Numbered from the stretch's first letter, positions 45,010 to 54,699 are shown. The stretch is DNA of 64,000 nucleotides from Winogradskyella ludwigii (GCF_013403985.1 NZ_JABFDF010000001.1:248001-312000); one strand, 5' to 3'. The notes: generated by a model from the sequence alone, not told the origin. Numbers and translations are program-made.

Positions 45010-45108
45010 ATCTTTGTAGTGTCATAAAGATTGAGTTAGTTAGTCACATCTTAAAACAGTTAGTTTAGAATTTTTAAGTCGATATTTTAGTTAGGTATCG
45101 ACTTTTTC
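45010..45108 (+). ncRNA. Possible small transcript with strong terminator
   Basis: CATCTTTG (near 45010-45017) is one base off the TAnnTTTG box. About 90 bases downstream a strong hairpin, AAGTCGATA (45076-45084) with TATCGACTT (45096-45104), ends in a T-run. No convincing open frame lies between. The hairpin may simply be the terminator of the 44747 gene; an independent small RNA is speculative. Confidence 0.3.
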
Positions 45109-45112
45109 ATGT

Positions 45113-45895
45113 TTAATCGTGAAGTGTTTGAAAGTAGTTATAAGACCGTAACAACCGACTTCCATACCAAGAAAACAATTCTCCATCTACAATTTTAATC
45201 GTCTTATTAGGAAATTGAGATTGTAACTCTACGAGATCATCGTTCTTAAAAGGAAAAGGTTCACTAGACAGAAAAATAACATCTGCCGATTTTAATTTTG
45301 AATTATCTAAATCAATTTCTGGATACCGTTTTTCAGCTTCAAAAACATTAGAAAAACCAGCTTCGTTTACCATAACATCAATGAAGTTCTCTGAAGCTGC
45401 AACCATCCAAGGGGCTTTCCAAATAAAATAAGCGACCTTTAACTTGGCTTTATTTTGAAGTTGAACTTGAAATGTTTCGCGTTCTAATTTAATATTTGAG
45501 ACTAAAGTTGACGTTGTCCTTTTAATATCAAAAATTTCCCCATACATATTAATCAGCTCAAAACAATCGTCTAGATTGTAAATGTCACTAATATGAATTA
45601 GAGCTATGTCCTCTAATTCTGAAATAATTTCTTTAGTATTTTCCTCTTTATTGCAAAGAATAATATCTGGCCTGAGTGCTTTTATTTTTTCAATGTTAAT
45701 TTTCTTTGTACCACCAACCACTGCTTTAGACATTCGAAGATGTTTTGGGTGTACGCAAAACTTTGTGACACCAACAATTGATGCTTCTAATCCTATATCC
45801 ACTAACAATTCGGTTTGAGATGGCACTAACGAGACAATTCGTTTGGGTGTTTTTTTTAGTTGGATCTCTCGTTTAAGTTGGTCTGTATAATTCAT
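45113..45895 (-). CDS. Helical-backbone metal receptor (BtuF-like) without signal peptide
   Basis: 260 aa. Class III substrate-binding fold: PKRIVSLVPSQTELLVDIGL, VGVTKFCVHP, GGTKKINIEKIKALRPDIILCNKEEN (in pieces), WKAPWMVAASENFIDVMVNEAG. Relatives bind cobalamin or siderophore-metal complexes for ABC import, but no export signal is visible, so this one is probably cytoplasmic or uses an unrecognised route. No permease or ATPase gene adjoins it. Confidence 0.8.
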   Translation of the reverse strand: MNYTDQLKREIQLKKTPKRIVSLVPSQTELLVDIGLEASIVGVTKFCVHPKHLRMSKAVVGGTKKINIEKIKALRPDIILCNKEENTKEIISELEDIALIHISDIYNLDDCFELINMYGEIFDIKRTTSTLVSNIKLERETFQVQLQNKAKLKVAYFIWKAPWMVAASENFIDVMVNEAGFSNVFEAEKRYPEIDLDNSKLKSADVIFLSSEPFPFKNDDLVELQSQFPNKTIKIVDGELFSWYGSRLLRSYNYFQTLHD

Positions 45896-45983
45896 AAAGC
45901 TGTATCGAAAATTAAAAAATCAGGCACTTTAAAAGACTTCTAAAGCCTAATCATGGAGACAATTTACGTAATCATCTTTTTGG

Positions 45984-46805
45984 TTAATGACGATCATTCA
46001 ATTCCACAGCCATTTGCAACTGTAATTCCTCTGCTTTTTCTGCGGCAGCTTTTGCAAAATCAGCATCTTGAGAAGCGTAAATAATTCCACGAGATGAATT
46101 TATTAATAAACCAACGGAATCATTCATACCATACTTACAAACGTCTTGAAGGTTACCGCCTTGTGCTCCAACACCAGGAACTAATAAAAAACTGTCCGGT
46201 ATAATTTTTCTAATATCTGCTAAAAACTCAGCTTTAGTAGCACCAACAACATACATTAGATTTTCTGAATTTGCCCAAGATTTAGAAGTTTCTAAGACTT
46301 GCTTGTACAACTCTACACCATCCACTGTTTTAGTTTGAAAATCGAAAGCCCCTTGATTAGACGTTAAGGCTAGAAGTATGGTGTGTTTATCTTTAAATGC
46401 TAAAAAAGGTTCTACTGAATCTTTTCCCATATAAGGTGCAACTGTAACACTATCGAAACCTAAATCCTCGAAAAATGCCTTAGCATACATGGTGCTTGTA
46501 TTTCCAATATCTCCACGTTTGGCATCTGCGATCGTGTAAATTTCAGGATGGTTTTCGTTAAGATAGTCGATTGTTTTTTCTAAAGCTTGCCAACCCTTAA
46601 TTCCGTAAGCTTCATAAAACGCTGTATTGGGTTTATAAGCTACACATAAATGGTGTGTAGCATCAATTATAGCTTTATTAAAAGCGAAAATAGGATCTTC
46701 TTCATTTAATAAATGCTTTGGAATTTTATTTAAATCGACATCTAATCCAATACAAAGAAAGGATTGTTTTTTGTGGATTTGGGCTGTAAGTTGTTGTGTT
46801 GTCAT
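45984..46805 (-). CDS. pyrF: Orotidine 5'-phosphate decarboxylase (type 2)
   Basis: 273 aa. [14 protein letters not shown] at the N-terminus and the catalytic D-x-K-x-x-D in [20 protein letters not shown]. Then [25 protein letters not shown] and [11 protein letters not shown], all as in the long PyrF subfamily. Makes UMP from OMP. The start overlaps the upstream gene's stop by one base. Confidence 0.95.
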   Translation of the reverse strand: MTTQQLTAQIHKKQSFLCIGLDVDLNKIPKHLLNEEDPIFAFNKAIIDATHHLCVAYKPNTAFYEAYGIKGWQALEKTIDYLNENHPEIYTIADAKRGDIGNTSTMYAKAFFEDLGFDSVTVAPYMGKDSVEPFLAFKDKHTILLALTSNQGAFDFQTKTVDGVELYKQVLETSKSWANSENLMYVVGATKAEFLADIRKIIPDSFLLVPGVGAQGGNLQDVCKYGMNDSVGLLINSSRGIIYASQDADFAKAAAEKAEELQLQMAVELNDRH

Positions 46806-47224
46806 TATTTTGTAACTGATTCAATTAACCTTAGATATTTATCTTTTCCTAGTGTTATAAAGTAAAGAGGATATAAGAATCCCATAGCAATAACTATGAT
46901 TAAGAAATTAACTTGTAATTGAAAAGCATAACTTAAAAGGTAATATAGAAGTAATAATCCTAATGTGATTCTTATGATATAAACTCCGTATTTAAATCCG
47001 TTTAAACTTAAAGTCTTTGTTTCATTTTGGACACTATTGAGTTTAATTTTTGGGCTTCTACACCAATCGATTTTACAATAAACCTCATTGACTCCACTTT
47101 CTACTTCATACTCCTCAGTTTCTCCGTCATTAACGGTTCCAACTTTAATATCATTGATGTAAACTCCAATTTTTCGACCTTTATTATTCCATTCAGAACT
47201 TCGTTCGATTCTTATTTTTGCCAT
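46805..47224 (-). CDS. Hypothetical two-helix membrane protein with N-terminal beta domain
   Basis: 139 aa. Residues 1-70 look like a small beta-sandwich of the PEGA/DUF2846 kind ([36 protein letters not shown]). Two hydrophobic helices follow (about 80-100 and 105-125). It lies between prfA and pyrF on the same strand and overlaps pyrF by one base. Function unknown. Confidence 0.65.
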   Translation of the reverse strand: MAKIRIERSSEWNNKGRKIGVYINDIKVGTVNDGETEEYEVESGVNEVYCKIDWCRSPKIKLNSVQNETKTLSLNGFKYGVYIIRITLGLLLLYYLLSYAFQLQVNFLIIVIAMGFLYPLYFITLGKDKYLRLIESVTK

Positions 47225-47304
47225 GTTGTTGGTCTTACTTTTACAAATCGTAATACTTTAAATTCTTATGATTATGAAAAAGACTCATCGTATACTATAA
47301 AAAA

Positions 47305-47324
47305 TCCTGCTTTCGCAGGAATTT
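47305..47324. repeat. Palindromic repeat, ATCCTGC-TTTC-GCAGGAAT
   Basis: A fourth copy of the dispersed CCTGC/GCAGG element also found in the trp operon. It touches the stop codon of prfA (47326) and may act as an intrinsic hairpin after it. Confidence 0.7.
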
Positions 47325-47325
47325 A

Positions 47326-48402
47326 TTAAATTAAATCATCATCAGCTTTCAACAACTCGGTGTTTTCAGCTAACATTAATTCGTCTATTATTTTTTGAAT
47401 ATCACCATTAATGATATTTGATAAATCGTAAAGTGTTAAACCAATTCTATGATCGGTTACACGACCTTGAGAATAGTTGTACGTTCTAATCTTAGCACTT
47501 CTATCTCCAGAGCTTACCATACTTTTACGTTTAGCAGAATCTGCTGCTTGTTGTTTTGCTAATTCTAAATCATATAAACGTGAACGTAAAACCTTTAAAG
47601 CTTTCTCTAAGTTTTTATGTGATGATTTCTGATCTTGACAGCTTACAATCATACCTGTTGGCTCGTGATGTAACTTAATTGCAGAATACGTTGTGTTTAC
47701 TGACTGACCTCCAGGACCTGTAGATGTTGTACGCTCTATACGTACTTCAGTCATGTCTAATTCATAATCAAATTCTTCTGCTTCCGGCAACACCATAACT
47801 GTTGCTGCACTTGTATGTACACGACCTTGTGTCTCGGTTTGTGGCACACGTTGTACACGATGCACACCAGCTTCAAATTTTAAAGTTCCGTAAACATCTT
47901 CACCAGAAACTTCAAAAATAATTTCTTTAAATCCACCAGAAGTTCCGTCACTTGTACTTACTACATCAACTCTCCAGCCTTTATCACTACAGTATTTAGA
48001 ATACATTCTGTATAAATCACCTGCAAAAATACTAGCTTCGTCTCCACCTGTTCCTGCACGTACCTCAACCACGACATTTTTAGCATCGTCTGGATCTTTA
48101 GGAATAAGCATAAAACGAATCTCTCCTTCTAATTTCTCAATAGCTTCTTTGGCTTCATCAAGTTGCATTTTTGCCATTTCTACCATTTCGGCATCAGAAC
48201 CATCTGCTATGATTTCTTCAGCTTCAGCACTATTCTCTAAGGCTTCTTTGTAAACAGCTCCTTTGTCTACAATTAATTTAAGATCCTTGTATTCTTTCAT
48301 CAGCTTAGTGTAGCGTTGCTGATCTGATATAATATCTGGCTGAATGATAAGATCATTGATCTCATCGAAACGTTGATTTATAATTTGTATTTTCTCTAAC
48401 AT
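47326..48402 (-). CDS. prfA: Peptide chain release factor 1
   Basis: 358 aa. Catalytic GGQ at 231-233 ([18 protein letters not shown]). The stop-codon recognition tripeptide position (187-189, within [18 protein letters not shown]) reads PQT where E. coli RF1 has PAT; the PxT frame is kept. Reads UAA and UAG. A TATTTTTG promoter box (48424-48431) lies upstream. Confidence 0.96.
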   Translation of the reverse strand: MLEKIQIINQRFDEINDLIIQPDIISDQQRYTKLMKEYKDLKLIVDKGAVYKEALENSAEAEEIIADGSDAEMVEMAKMQLDEAKEAIEKLEGEIRFMLIPKDPDDAKNVVVEVRAGTGGDEASIFAGDLYRMYSKYCSDKGWRVDVVSTSDGTSGGFKEIIFEVSGEDVYGTLKFEAGVHRVQRVPQTETQGRVHTSAATVMVLPEAEEFDYELDMTEVRIERTTSTGPGGQSVNTTYSAIKLHHEPTGMIVSCQDQKSSHKNLEKALKVLRSRLYDLELAKQQAADSAKRKSMVSSGDRSAKIRTYNYSQGRVTDHRIGLTLYDLSNIINGDIQKIIDELMLAENTELLKADDDLI

Positions 48403-48423
48403 CTATCTTCAAAAATTGAAGTT

Positions 48424-48457
48424 CAAAAATACGATTTTTTTAAGAAAAAAGAACAAA
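48424..48457 (-). promoter_or_regulatory. Promoter of prfA (TTTG, 22 bases, TATTTTTG)
   Basis: The minus strand carries a TATTTTTG -7 box at 48431-48424 and a TTTG at 48457-48454. The box is 21 bases upstream of the prfA ATG. Confidence 0.5.
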
Positions 48458-48598
48458 GGCTTCTTAGGAATAAATGATTCAAATCGTTGGTACTAGTTCG
48501 TGTTATTGAAATCTACTTTAAAATAAAAACTACATAAAAAAGCGATAAGCTTAACTTTTCAAAAATAAACTACACAAAACAAACGTTATAGCTATAGT

Positions 48599-48886
48599 AT
48601 GTATCGATTCCTAGCTATACTTACCTTTTACAAACCGTTTGTGGTTTGGTCTTTTATTGCAAATGTCATAATTGCGTTTTTCAATCCGTATGTGGCACCT
48701 GCCCTATTTACCAAACTATTTCTTACGGTTTTTGCATGGTATTATGTGAGCGAAACGCCAAACAAGCGTAAATTAACATTTTATAAGAATTTAGGCATAT
48801 CACCTTTTAAGCTCTTTTTTATTATGTTTATTGTGGATAGCCTGTTAACTATTACTTACCTAACCGTTTTTAATGAATTTACTTAA
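48599..48886 (+). CDS. Small membrane protein next to an ABC ATPase
   Basis: 95 aa with about three hydrophobic segments (16-35, 38-52 and 70-88) and a conserved-looking junction YYVSETPNKRKLTFYKNLGIS. No family recognised. It precedes an ABC ATPase gene by 59 bases on the same strand and may be its membrane partner, although it is far smaller than usual permeases. Confidence 0.65.
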   Translation: MYRFLAILTFYKPFVVWSFIANVIIAFFNPYVAPALFTKLFLTVFAWYYVSETPNKRKLTFYKNLGISPFKLFFIMFIVDSLLTITYLTVFNEFT

Positions 48887-48945
48887 GTGCTGTTTATAAA
48901 GCCGTGTAGCAAAAAATAAAATTACAGATTTTTTATAATAATTAA

Positions 48946-49605
48946 ATGATATTTGAACTAGACAATGTAGAACTTTACTTCAAAAACAAACGCATTTTAT
49001 ATGGTATTTACCTTAAAGCTGAAACAGGACAAGTCACAGCTATTTTAGGTAGAAATGGCTGTGGAAAAAGTAGTTTATTAAATATTGCTTTCGGAAATTT
49101 AAAACCGAAATACATGTTGATTAGATTAAACCATAAACCGTTTTTAAAACCTTTGTATTTGACAGGGTTTTCCAAATATCTTCCGCAATACAATTTTATT
49201 CCTGACACGTTTAAATTGTCATTTATATTTAAATTATATAAATTGAATTGGACTGTTTTTATTGAAAAATTTAAGGCATTTTCAATCTATGAAAATTCTA
49301 GATTTAAAGCATTGTCAGGAGGAGAACGACGCATCATTGAGACTTATATTATTCTGAAAACGAAAAGTAAAATTGTGTTTTTAGATGAACCCTTTTCACA
49401 TTTATCACCTCTACACATTGAAACTGTAAAACAAATGATTGTTGAAGAGAAGCAGACAAAAGCGATTGTAATTTCTGATCATATGTACCAACACATCATT
49501 GAAGCGTCAGATAATATTTACCTACTAAAAAATGGCACTACAAAAAAGATAGATAAACTTACAGAACTTGAAGATTACAAGTATTTGAGTGTAGGAAGCC
49601 TATAA
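48946..49605 (+). CDS. ABC transporter ATP-binding protein
   Basis: 219 aa. Walker A GRNGCGKSS (35-43), signature LSGGERRIIETYI, Walker B KIVFLDEPFSHLSP, H-loop VISDHMYQH. The segment around the Q-loop is short and the D-loop is atypical (HLSP instead of SALD). No full-size permease is adjacent; only the 95-aa membrane protein precedes it. Export or immunity to a small molecule is possible but not shown. Confidence 0.85.
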   Translation: MIFELDNVELYFKNKRILYGIYLKAETGQVTAILGRNGCGKSSLLNIAFGNLKPKYMLIRLNHKPFLKPLYLTGFSKYLPQYNFIPDTFKLSFIFKLYKLNWTVFIEKFKAFSIYENSRFKALSGGERRIIETYIILKTKSKIVFLDEPFSHLSPLHIETVKQMIVEEKQTKAIVISDHMYQHIIEASDNIYLLKNGTTKKIDKLTELEDYKYLSVGSL

Positions 49606-49619
49606 AAACCTAGAATGCA

Positions 49620-50624
49620 TTAAGATGATGAATTAGATTTAATTAGATTATCCAAATCAACAACCACACCAACTCCTAAAATTTGTTTCCATTGTAATTT
49701 TGGACCTTCAATTACGTTTTCTTCATTGGTTAATTCATCACGCTCTACTTCAATCTTAATATCATTATCATATCTAAGATGCGAACCTAATGTAGCTTTA
49801 ACAAACCTATTAACTTTCATATCAAAATTAAGCTCCCACTCCAAATCTATATTTCCAAAACTATTAATATAATCGGTATACAATCGTAAAAGGCTAGTGA
49901 CTTTTATATTCTCAAATACTTCTTCTTCGTATTGATTTGTTAATAAAACACCTAATTCTTGTTTTACTTTTCTGCCATCTCGTATCACATTGCCTTCCAA
50001 ATCATAAATGGCACGATCTACACCAAAAGCACCTGCATTTGCTAATTCTTCATCTAAAACAAACGTTGTTTTTAATGTAAACGGAGACGCATAAAAAGAC
50101 ATACGCTCAATAAAACGCCCATATTCCATTCCCAAACCAAAAAACATATATCCTGGCGCTAAAAACTTAGATATTGGATTATCTCGATCTGGATACGTGT
50201 ATCCATTGGCTAATTGTGTATTAAAACTAAATTTTGACGAATAAAACCAGTTACTTTTGGGATCTTTTTCTAAACCAATATTAGAAATCACTTCAATAAC
50301 ATCTTCTGTTTTTCTAACATTAAGATCGTCTTGCTTATTTAAACCATAACGAACGTTAAAATTAGAATTCCAAAACCATTTTTCTTGTTTATATTTTGCT
50401 TCAGCTTTACCTGTTATAATTCCTGAAATAGAATTGGTTCCACCAGAATTCCAATTGGTAAAAGACACCTGATTAACGTTTAAACCCACTTCTTTTACTG
50501 TTCTCCAACCTAATTTAATAGGTTCATTCTTTTTTTTCTTAAAATATAAAGAGTCTGGCTGCGCAGAAAGGACAGTACAACATAATGCAAATACACCAAA
50601 AATAAACCACGAATAGTTTTTCAT
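49620..50624 (-). CDS. DUF3078 outer-membrane protein
   Basis: 334 aa. Signal peptide (WFIFGVFALCCTVLSAQ). The DUF3078 core is clear: NQVSFTNWNSGGTNSISGI, ANAKYKQ-type strands (KAEAKYKQEKWFWNSNFNVRYG, split), KFLAPGYMFFGLGMEYG, RMSFYASPFTLKTTFV. Predicted outer-membrane beta-barrel of unknown function, common beside purM in Flavobacteriia. It ends 9 bases from the purM stop side and is co-oriented. Confidence 0.88.
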   Translation of the reverse strand: MKNYSWFIFGVFALCCTVLSAQPDSLYFKKKKNEPIKLGWRTVKEVGLNVNQVSFTNWNSGGTNSISGIITGKAEAKYKQEKWFWNSNFNVRYGLNKQDDLNVRKTEDVIEVISNIGLEKDPKSNWFYSSKFSFNTQLANGYTYPDRDNPISKFLAPGYMFFGLGMEYGRFIERMSFYASPFTLKTTFVLDEELANAGAFGVDRAIYDLEGNVIRDGRKVKQELGVLLTNQYEEEVFENIKVTSLLRLYTDYINSFGNIDLEWELNFDMKVNRFVKATLGSHLRYDNDIKIEVERDELTNEENVIEGPKLQWKQILGVGVVVDLDNLIKSNSSS

Positions 50625-50633
50625 ACCTAAAAA

Positions 50634-51812
50634 TTAATACATAAATGTGCCGTATTCGCTTGTAATTGTAAGCTTCTTATGTTGAGAAGCCTCTACTCTT
50701 CCTATAATTTTAGCTTCAACATTAAAAGATTTTGAAATCTCAATAATAGCATTAGCAACCTCAGGTTTTACATACAACTCCATTCGATGTCCACAATTAA
50801 AAACTTGATACATTTCTTTCCAATCTGTTTTAGATTGTTCTTGAATCAGTTTAAATAACGGAGGAACTTTAAACATATTATCTTTTACAATATGAAGTTC
50901 GTCTATAAAATGAAGTATCTTAGTTTGCGCACCACCACTACAATGCACCATACCGTGAATTTCTTCACTGCTATAAGCATTTAAAATAGCTTTTATAATT
51001 GGAGCATAGGTTCGTGTTGGTGATAAGACTAATTTCCCTGCATCTATTGGTGAATTTTCTACAGCGTCAGTTAATTTAGTATGACCTGAATACACTAAAT
51101 CTTCAGGCACAGCAGCATCGTAACTTTCAGGATATTTTTCGGCTAAATATTTAGAAAACACATCGTGTCTTGCTGATGTTAAGCCATTACTTCCCATGCC
51201 TCCATTATACTCGGTTTCGTAAGATGCTTGACCAAAGGATTCTAAACCTACAATAACATCACCTGCAGTTATATTAGCATTGTCTATAACATCACTTCGT
51301 TTTATACGAGCAGTCACTGTAGAGTCTACAATTATGGTTCTTACCAAATCTCCGACATCAGCAGTTTCTCCTCCTGTAGAGTGAATAGTAACTCCAAAAG
51401 ATTTTAGATCCTCTATTAAATCCTCTGTTCCATTGATAATTGCAGAAATTACATCTCCAGGAATTAGATTCTTGTTTCTTCCTATAGTTGAAGACAACAT
51501 AATATGATCTGTCGCTCCAACACAAAGTAAGTCGTCAATATTCATTATTAAGGCATCTTGTGCTATACCCTTCCATACAGATAAGTCTCCTGTTTCTTTC
51601 CAATACATATATGCCAATGATGACTTTGTACCTGCACCATCTGCGTGCATGATTAAACAATAATCATCATCATTAGTTAAATAATCTGGAACTATTTTAC
51701 AGAATGCTTTAGGAAATAGACCTTTGTCTATATTCTTAATGGCATTATGGACATCTTCTTTTGAAGCAGAAACACCTCGTTGTGCATATCTTTTACTCAC
51801 CGAATTACTCAT
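50634..51812 (-). CDS. purM: AIR synthase (phosphoribosylformylglycinamidine cyclo-ligase)
   Basis: 392 aa, slightly longer than enteric PurM, as in Bacteroidota. MHADGAGTKSSLAYMYW, DALIMNIDDLLCVGA, GVTIHSTGGETADVGDLVRT and GLESFGQASYETEYNGGMGSNG (in pieces) are the ATP and FGAM-binding motifs. Makes AIR in purine synthesis. A TACTTTTG -7 box lies at 51839-51846. It forms a probable operon with the DUF3078 gene. Confidence 0.9.
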   Translation of the reverse strand: MSNSVSKRYAQRGVSASKEDVHNAIKNIDKGLFPKAFCKIVPDYLTNDDDYCLIMHADGAGTKSSLAYMYWKETGDLSVWKGIAQDALIMNIDDLLCVGATDHIMLSSTIGRNKNLIPGDVISAIINGTEDLIEDLKSFGVTIHSTGGETADVGDLVRTIIVDSTVTARIKRSDVIDNANITAGDVIVGLESFGQASYETEYNGGMGSNGLTSARHDVFSKYLAEKYPESYDAAVPEDLVYSGHTKLTDAVENSPIDAGKLVLSPTRTYAPIIKAILNAYSSEEIHGMVHCSGGAQTKILHFIDELHIVKDNMFKVPPLFKLIQEQSKTDWKEMYQVFNCGHRMELYVKPEVANAIIEISKSFNVEAKIIGRVEASQHKKLTITSEYGTFMY

Positions 51813-51838
51813 AGTACAGTTTATTGGAATAGGTGTTG

Positions 51839-51846
51839 CAAAAGTA
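51839..51846 (-). promoter_or_regulatory. -7 promoter box of purM (TACTTTTG)
   Basis: A perfect TAnnTTTG match on the minus strand, 27 bases before the purM ATG. No clear -33 box. Confidence 0.45.
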
Positions 51847-52050
51847 AGAATTGTGTTTAATTATAAGGAATGATTTGACTGGAATTAATTACAGTTTTCA
51901 TTTTCTTCTTGTTAAGAAAATAAACAGTGAAGACAATTTCCTTTAACTGAATGTATAAGTTTGGAATAAATGTTAATCTATAGTGCGCAATATTTAAAGA
52001 ATACACATCCACCAACGACCACATTAAAAGTGATTAAAATTGCAAAAAAA

Positions 52051-52082
52051 AAAGATAAAACCGAATCATCAGTTTTATCTTT
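52051..52082 (-). terminator. Terminator of the small secreted peptide gene
   Basis: AAAGATAAAAC (52051-52061) pairs with GTTTTATCTTT (52072-52082). The A-run at 52044-52053 provides the U-tract on the minus strand. It lies 45 bases after the stop of the 47-residue peptide. Confidence 0.8.
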
Positions 52083-52126
52083 TCTCTTTAAAAAGGCAAA
52101 TTCTAAATTCACCTTATATGTTTACC

Positions 52127-52270
52127 TTAATTTTTAAGATTCAAGGGTAACTTTACCTGAACACTTGCAACATCATCTTGATTAAGATTATTCAATTCAT
52201 CTGAATTATCTTGTGAAAGAAGTAGTGTTGCTCCGATAAGTATTGCTACGCTTAGCAGTAACTTTTTCAT
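52127..52270 (-). CDS. 47-residue secreted peptide, unknown function
   Basis: ATG at 52270, TAA at 52129-52127. The first 19 residues are a clean signal peptide (MKKLLLSVAILIGATLLLS). The 28-residue mature part is acidic and Asn/Asp-rich (QDNSDELNNLNQDDVASVQ), then VKLPLNLKN. It has its own promoter box (52298-52305) and terminator (52051-52082), so it forms a complete short transcription unit. No family recognised. Confidence 0.7.
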   Translation of the reverse strand: MKKLLLSVAILIGATLLLSQDNSDELNNLNQDDVASVQVKLPLNLKN

Positions 52271-52297
52271 TTTTATAGGTATTGATTAATAGCCCTA

Positions 52298-52305
52298 CAA
52301 AGATA
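52298..52305 (-). promoter_or_regulatory. -7 promoter box of the small peptide gene (TATCTTTG)
   Basis: A perfect TAnnTTTG on the minus strand, 27 bases before the ATG at 52270. Confidence 0.55.
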
Positions 52306-52365
52306 CAAAACAAACCTATCGTTAAAGTGACAACCATAATAAATTCGGATGAAAATCACTCCTTT

Positions 52366-52443
52366 TCGATAACTAGTTTAAAGTTATCGACAAACGACAT
52401 ATTTTGCTTATTTTCGATTTCATTACGTACGTATAAATACGTA
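52366..52443. repeat. Two perfect palindromes between GSIII and the small peptide gene
   Basis: TCGATAACT (52366-52374) pairs with AGTTATCGA (52382-52390), loop of 7. TACGTAT-AA-ATACGTA occupies 52428-52443. Neither has a T-run, so they are not typical terminators. They lie upstream of the small peptide promoter and could be operators or folded RNA ends of the GSIII transcript. Confidence 0.6.
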
Positions 52444-52494
52444 TTTCATCGACATGAACTTCATTCATTAAAACCCTAAACTACTGCTATAATA

Positions 52495-54681
52495 TCATTT
52501 GGTAAATAAAAGCTCTCTATATTTAGTTAAAGGCCACAATTCATCATCAACCATTAATTCTAGTTTATCACAGTGATATCTAATTTCTTCAAAAAATGGT
52601 TTCACTTCCTTACAATAACCACTCGCTCTTTTTTCTAAATCTGTTTGTTGATTACATACTTTACGCGCTTCTATCATTTTGGTAACTGATGAATTTATAG
52701 CTTCTATATGTTCTGATATTTGTTCAATTAGTGTTAATTGTGCTTTAGCAAAATCTTTAAATCGATCGCCATAAATTGTTTTAAGACCTGTAACATTTTC
52801 TATTAATACATTTTGATATTTTACAGCAGTTGGTACCACATGATTTCTAGCAATATCTCCAATTACGCGACTTTCTATTTGAATATGATGACTGTAATCT
52901 TCCATTTCAATCTCATAACGTGCTTCGGTCTCTATCTTATTCATTATCCCTAAACTATTATAAAGTTCGATAGTAGATTTGGCCTTTTTAATTTTCAAAG
53001 CCTCAGGTGTGGTCTTATTATTACTTAAGCCGCGTTTTTTAGCCTCCTTTTCCCAATCTGCACTATAGCCATTACCTTCAAACAAAATAGCTTTAGACGT
53101 TTTTATATACTCTCTTAAAACATTGAAAATAGCATCGTCTTTTTTCATTGCTTTTTCGTCAATTAGTTCATCAACTTCAACTTTAAAATCCATTAACTGT
53201 TTAGCGACAATGGTGTTTAAAACGGTCATTGGATTGGCACAATTTGCGGTAGAACCAACGGCTCTAAATTCGAATTTATTACCAGTAAAAGCAAAAGGTG
53301 ACGTCCTATTTCTGTCTGTATTATCTAATATAACTTCTGGTATTTTACCAACGACATTAAGTTTTAAATCTGTTTTCTCTTTTGGAGATAATTTTCCTTT
53401 AGTAACCGTTTCTAACTCTTTTAAAACTTTAGTTAACTGCTCGCCAATAAAAATAGAAATAATAGCAGGAGGTGCCTCATTAGCACCTAATCGATGATCA
53501 TTACTAGCAGAAGCAATAGCCGCTCTTAGTAACTCTTCATGAGTTTCAACCGCTTTAATGGTGTTTATAAAAAATGTTAAAAACTGAAGATTACTCATTG
53601 GTGTTTTTCCTGGCGATAATAAATTAACACCTGTGTTAGTACTTAAACTCCAATTATTATGCTTTCCAGACCCATTAACTCCTGCAAACGGCTTTTCGTG
53701 CATTAACACAGTAAAATTATGACGCTTGGCTATTTTTTGCATCACATCCATTAATAACGAATTATGATCTACTGCTAAATTGGCTTCTTCATAAATTGGT
53801 GCTAATTCAAATTGATTTGGAGCTACTTCGTTATGTCTTGTTTTAACCGGAATACCAAGCAGCATACATTGATGCTCTAAGTCTCGCATATAAGCCATTG
53901 CTCTTGCAGGAATAGTTCCAAAATAATGATCATCGAGCTGTTGACCTTTTGCTGGAGAATGTCCTAAAACAGTTCTTCCTGTGATTAAAATGTCTGGTCT
54001 AGAGGCTGCTAAAGCGCTATCAATTAAAAAATACTCTTGCTCCCAACCTAAAGACGCATTAACTTTTTTCACATTTTTATCAAAGTATTTACAAACTGCA
54101 ACAGCAGCATTATCTACCACCTGCAATGCTCGTAAAAGCGGAGTTTTAAAATCTAAAGCTTCACCTGTATACGACACAAAAACGGTTGGTATACATAAAG
54201 TTTTATCATATATAAATGCAGGAGACGTTGGATCCCAAGCCGTATAACCTCTTGCTTCAAACGTGTTTCTAATGCCACCATTAGGAAAACTAGAGGCATC
54301 TGGCTCTTGTTGTACGAGTTGGTCTCCACCAAATTTCTCAATAGCTAAACCATCACCTATTGTTTCAAAAAAGGCATCATGTTTTTCTGCTGTTGCACCT
54401 GTTAACGGCTGAAACCAATGTGTATAATGCGTTGCGCCCTTAGAAATGGCCCATTCTTTCATTCCTGTTGAAACATGATCTGCAACGAGTCTATTAATTT
54501 TTGTGCCTTTATCAATAGCTTCCAATACACTATTAAGCGCTGTACTAGTGAGATATTGGCGCATAGAGGGTTCATTAAAAACATTTGCTCCAAAAATTTC
54601 GGAACGTCGTTTTACGTCTTTAATTTTTAATGGCTTCCTCTTTAATGATGCTTTTACAGCATGAAATCTAAGTGTTGACAT
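52495..54681 (-). CDS. glnN: Glutamine synthetase type III
   Basis: About 728 aa from the ATG at 54681, the GSIII length. GSIII hallmarks: KRRSEIFGANVFNEPSMRQYL (split), HYTHWFQPLTGATAEKHDAF, the glutamate/ATP region LGWEQEYFLID, KTRHNEVAPNQFELAPIYEEAN (split), GVNGSGKHNNWSL and NRTSPFAFTGNKFEFR. Amidates glutamate, assimilating ammonium. Divergent from GSII with 184 bases between. Confidence 0.95.
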   Translation of the reverse strand: MSTLRFHAVKASLKRKPLKIKDVKRRSEIFGANVFNEPSMRQYLTSTALNSVLEAIDKGTKINRLVADHVSTGMKEWAISKGATHYTHWFQPLTGATAEKHDAFFETIGDGLAIEKFGGDQLVQQEPDASSFPNGGIRNTFEARGYTAWDPTSPAFIYDKTLCIPTVFVSYTGEALDFKTPLLRALQVVDNAAVAVCKYFDKNVKKVNASLGWEQEYFLIDSALAASRPDILITGRTVLGHSPAKGQQLDDHYFGTIPARAMAYMRDLEHQCMLLGIPVKTRHNEVAPNQFELAPIYEEANLAVDHNSLLMDVMQKIAKRHNFTVLMHEKPFAGVNGSGKHNNWSLSTNTGVNLLSPGKTPMSNLQFLTFFINTIKAVETHEELLRAAIASASNDHRLGANEAPPAIISIFIGEQLTKVLKELETVTKGKLSPKEKTDLKLNVVGKIPEVILDNTDRNRTSPFAFTGNKFEFRAVGSTANCANPMTVLNTIVAKQLMDFKVEVDELIDEKAMKKDDAIFNVLREYIKTSKAILFEGNGYSADWEKEAKKRGLSNNKTTPEALKIKKAKSTIELYNSLGIMNKIETEARYEIEMEDYSHHIQIESRVIGDIARNHVVPTAVKYQNVLIENVTGLKTIYGDRFKDFAKAQLTLIEQISEHIEAINSSVTKMIEARKVCNQQTDLEKRASGYCKEVKPFFEEIRYHCDKLELMVDDELWPLTKYRELLFTK

Positions 54682-54699
54682 ATTGATAATATTTTGGGG

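Noticed and set aside
52282..52479. 65-codon plus-strand frame over the small peptide promoter
   Set aside because: No recognisable domain, crosses a promoter and two palindromes; not supported.
53123..53497. 124-codon plus-strand frame opposite GSIII
   Set aside because: Antisense shadow of a highly conserved enzyme; no promoter or homology seen.
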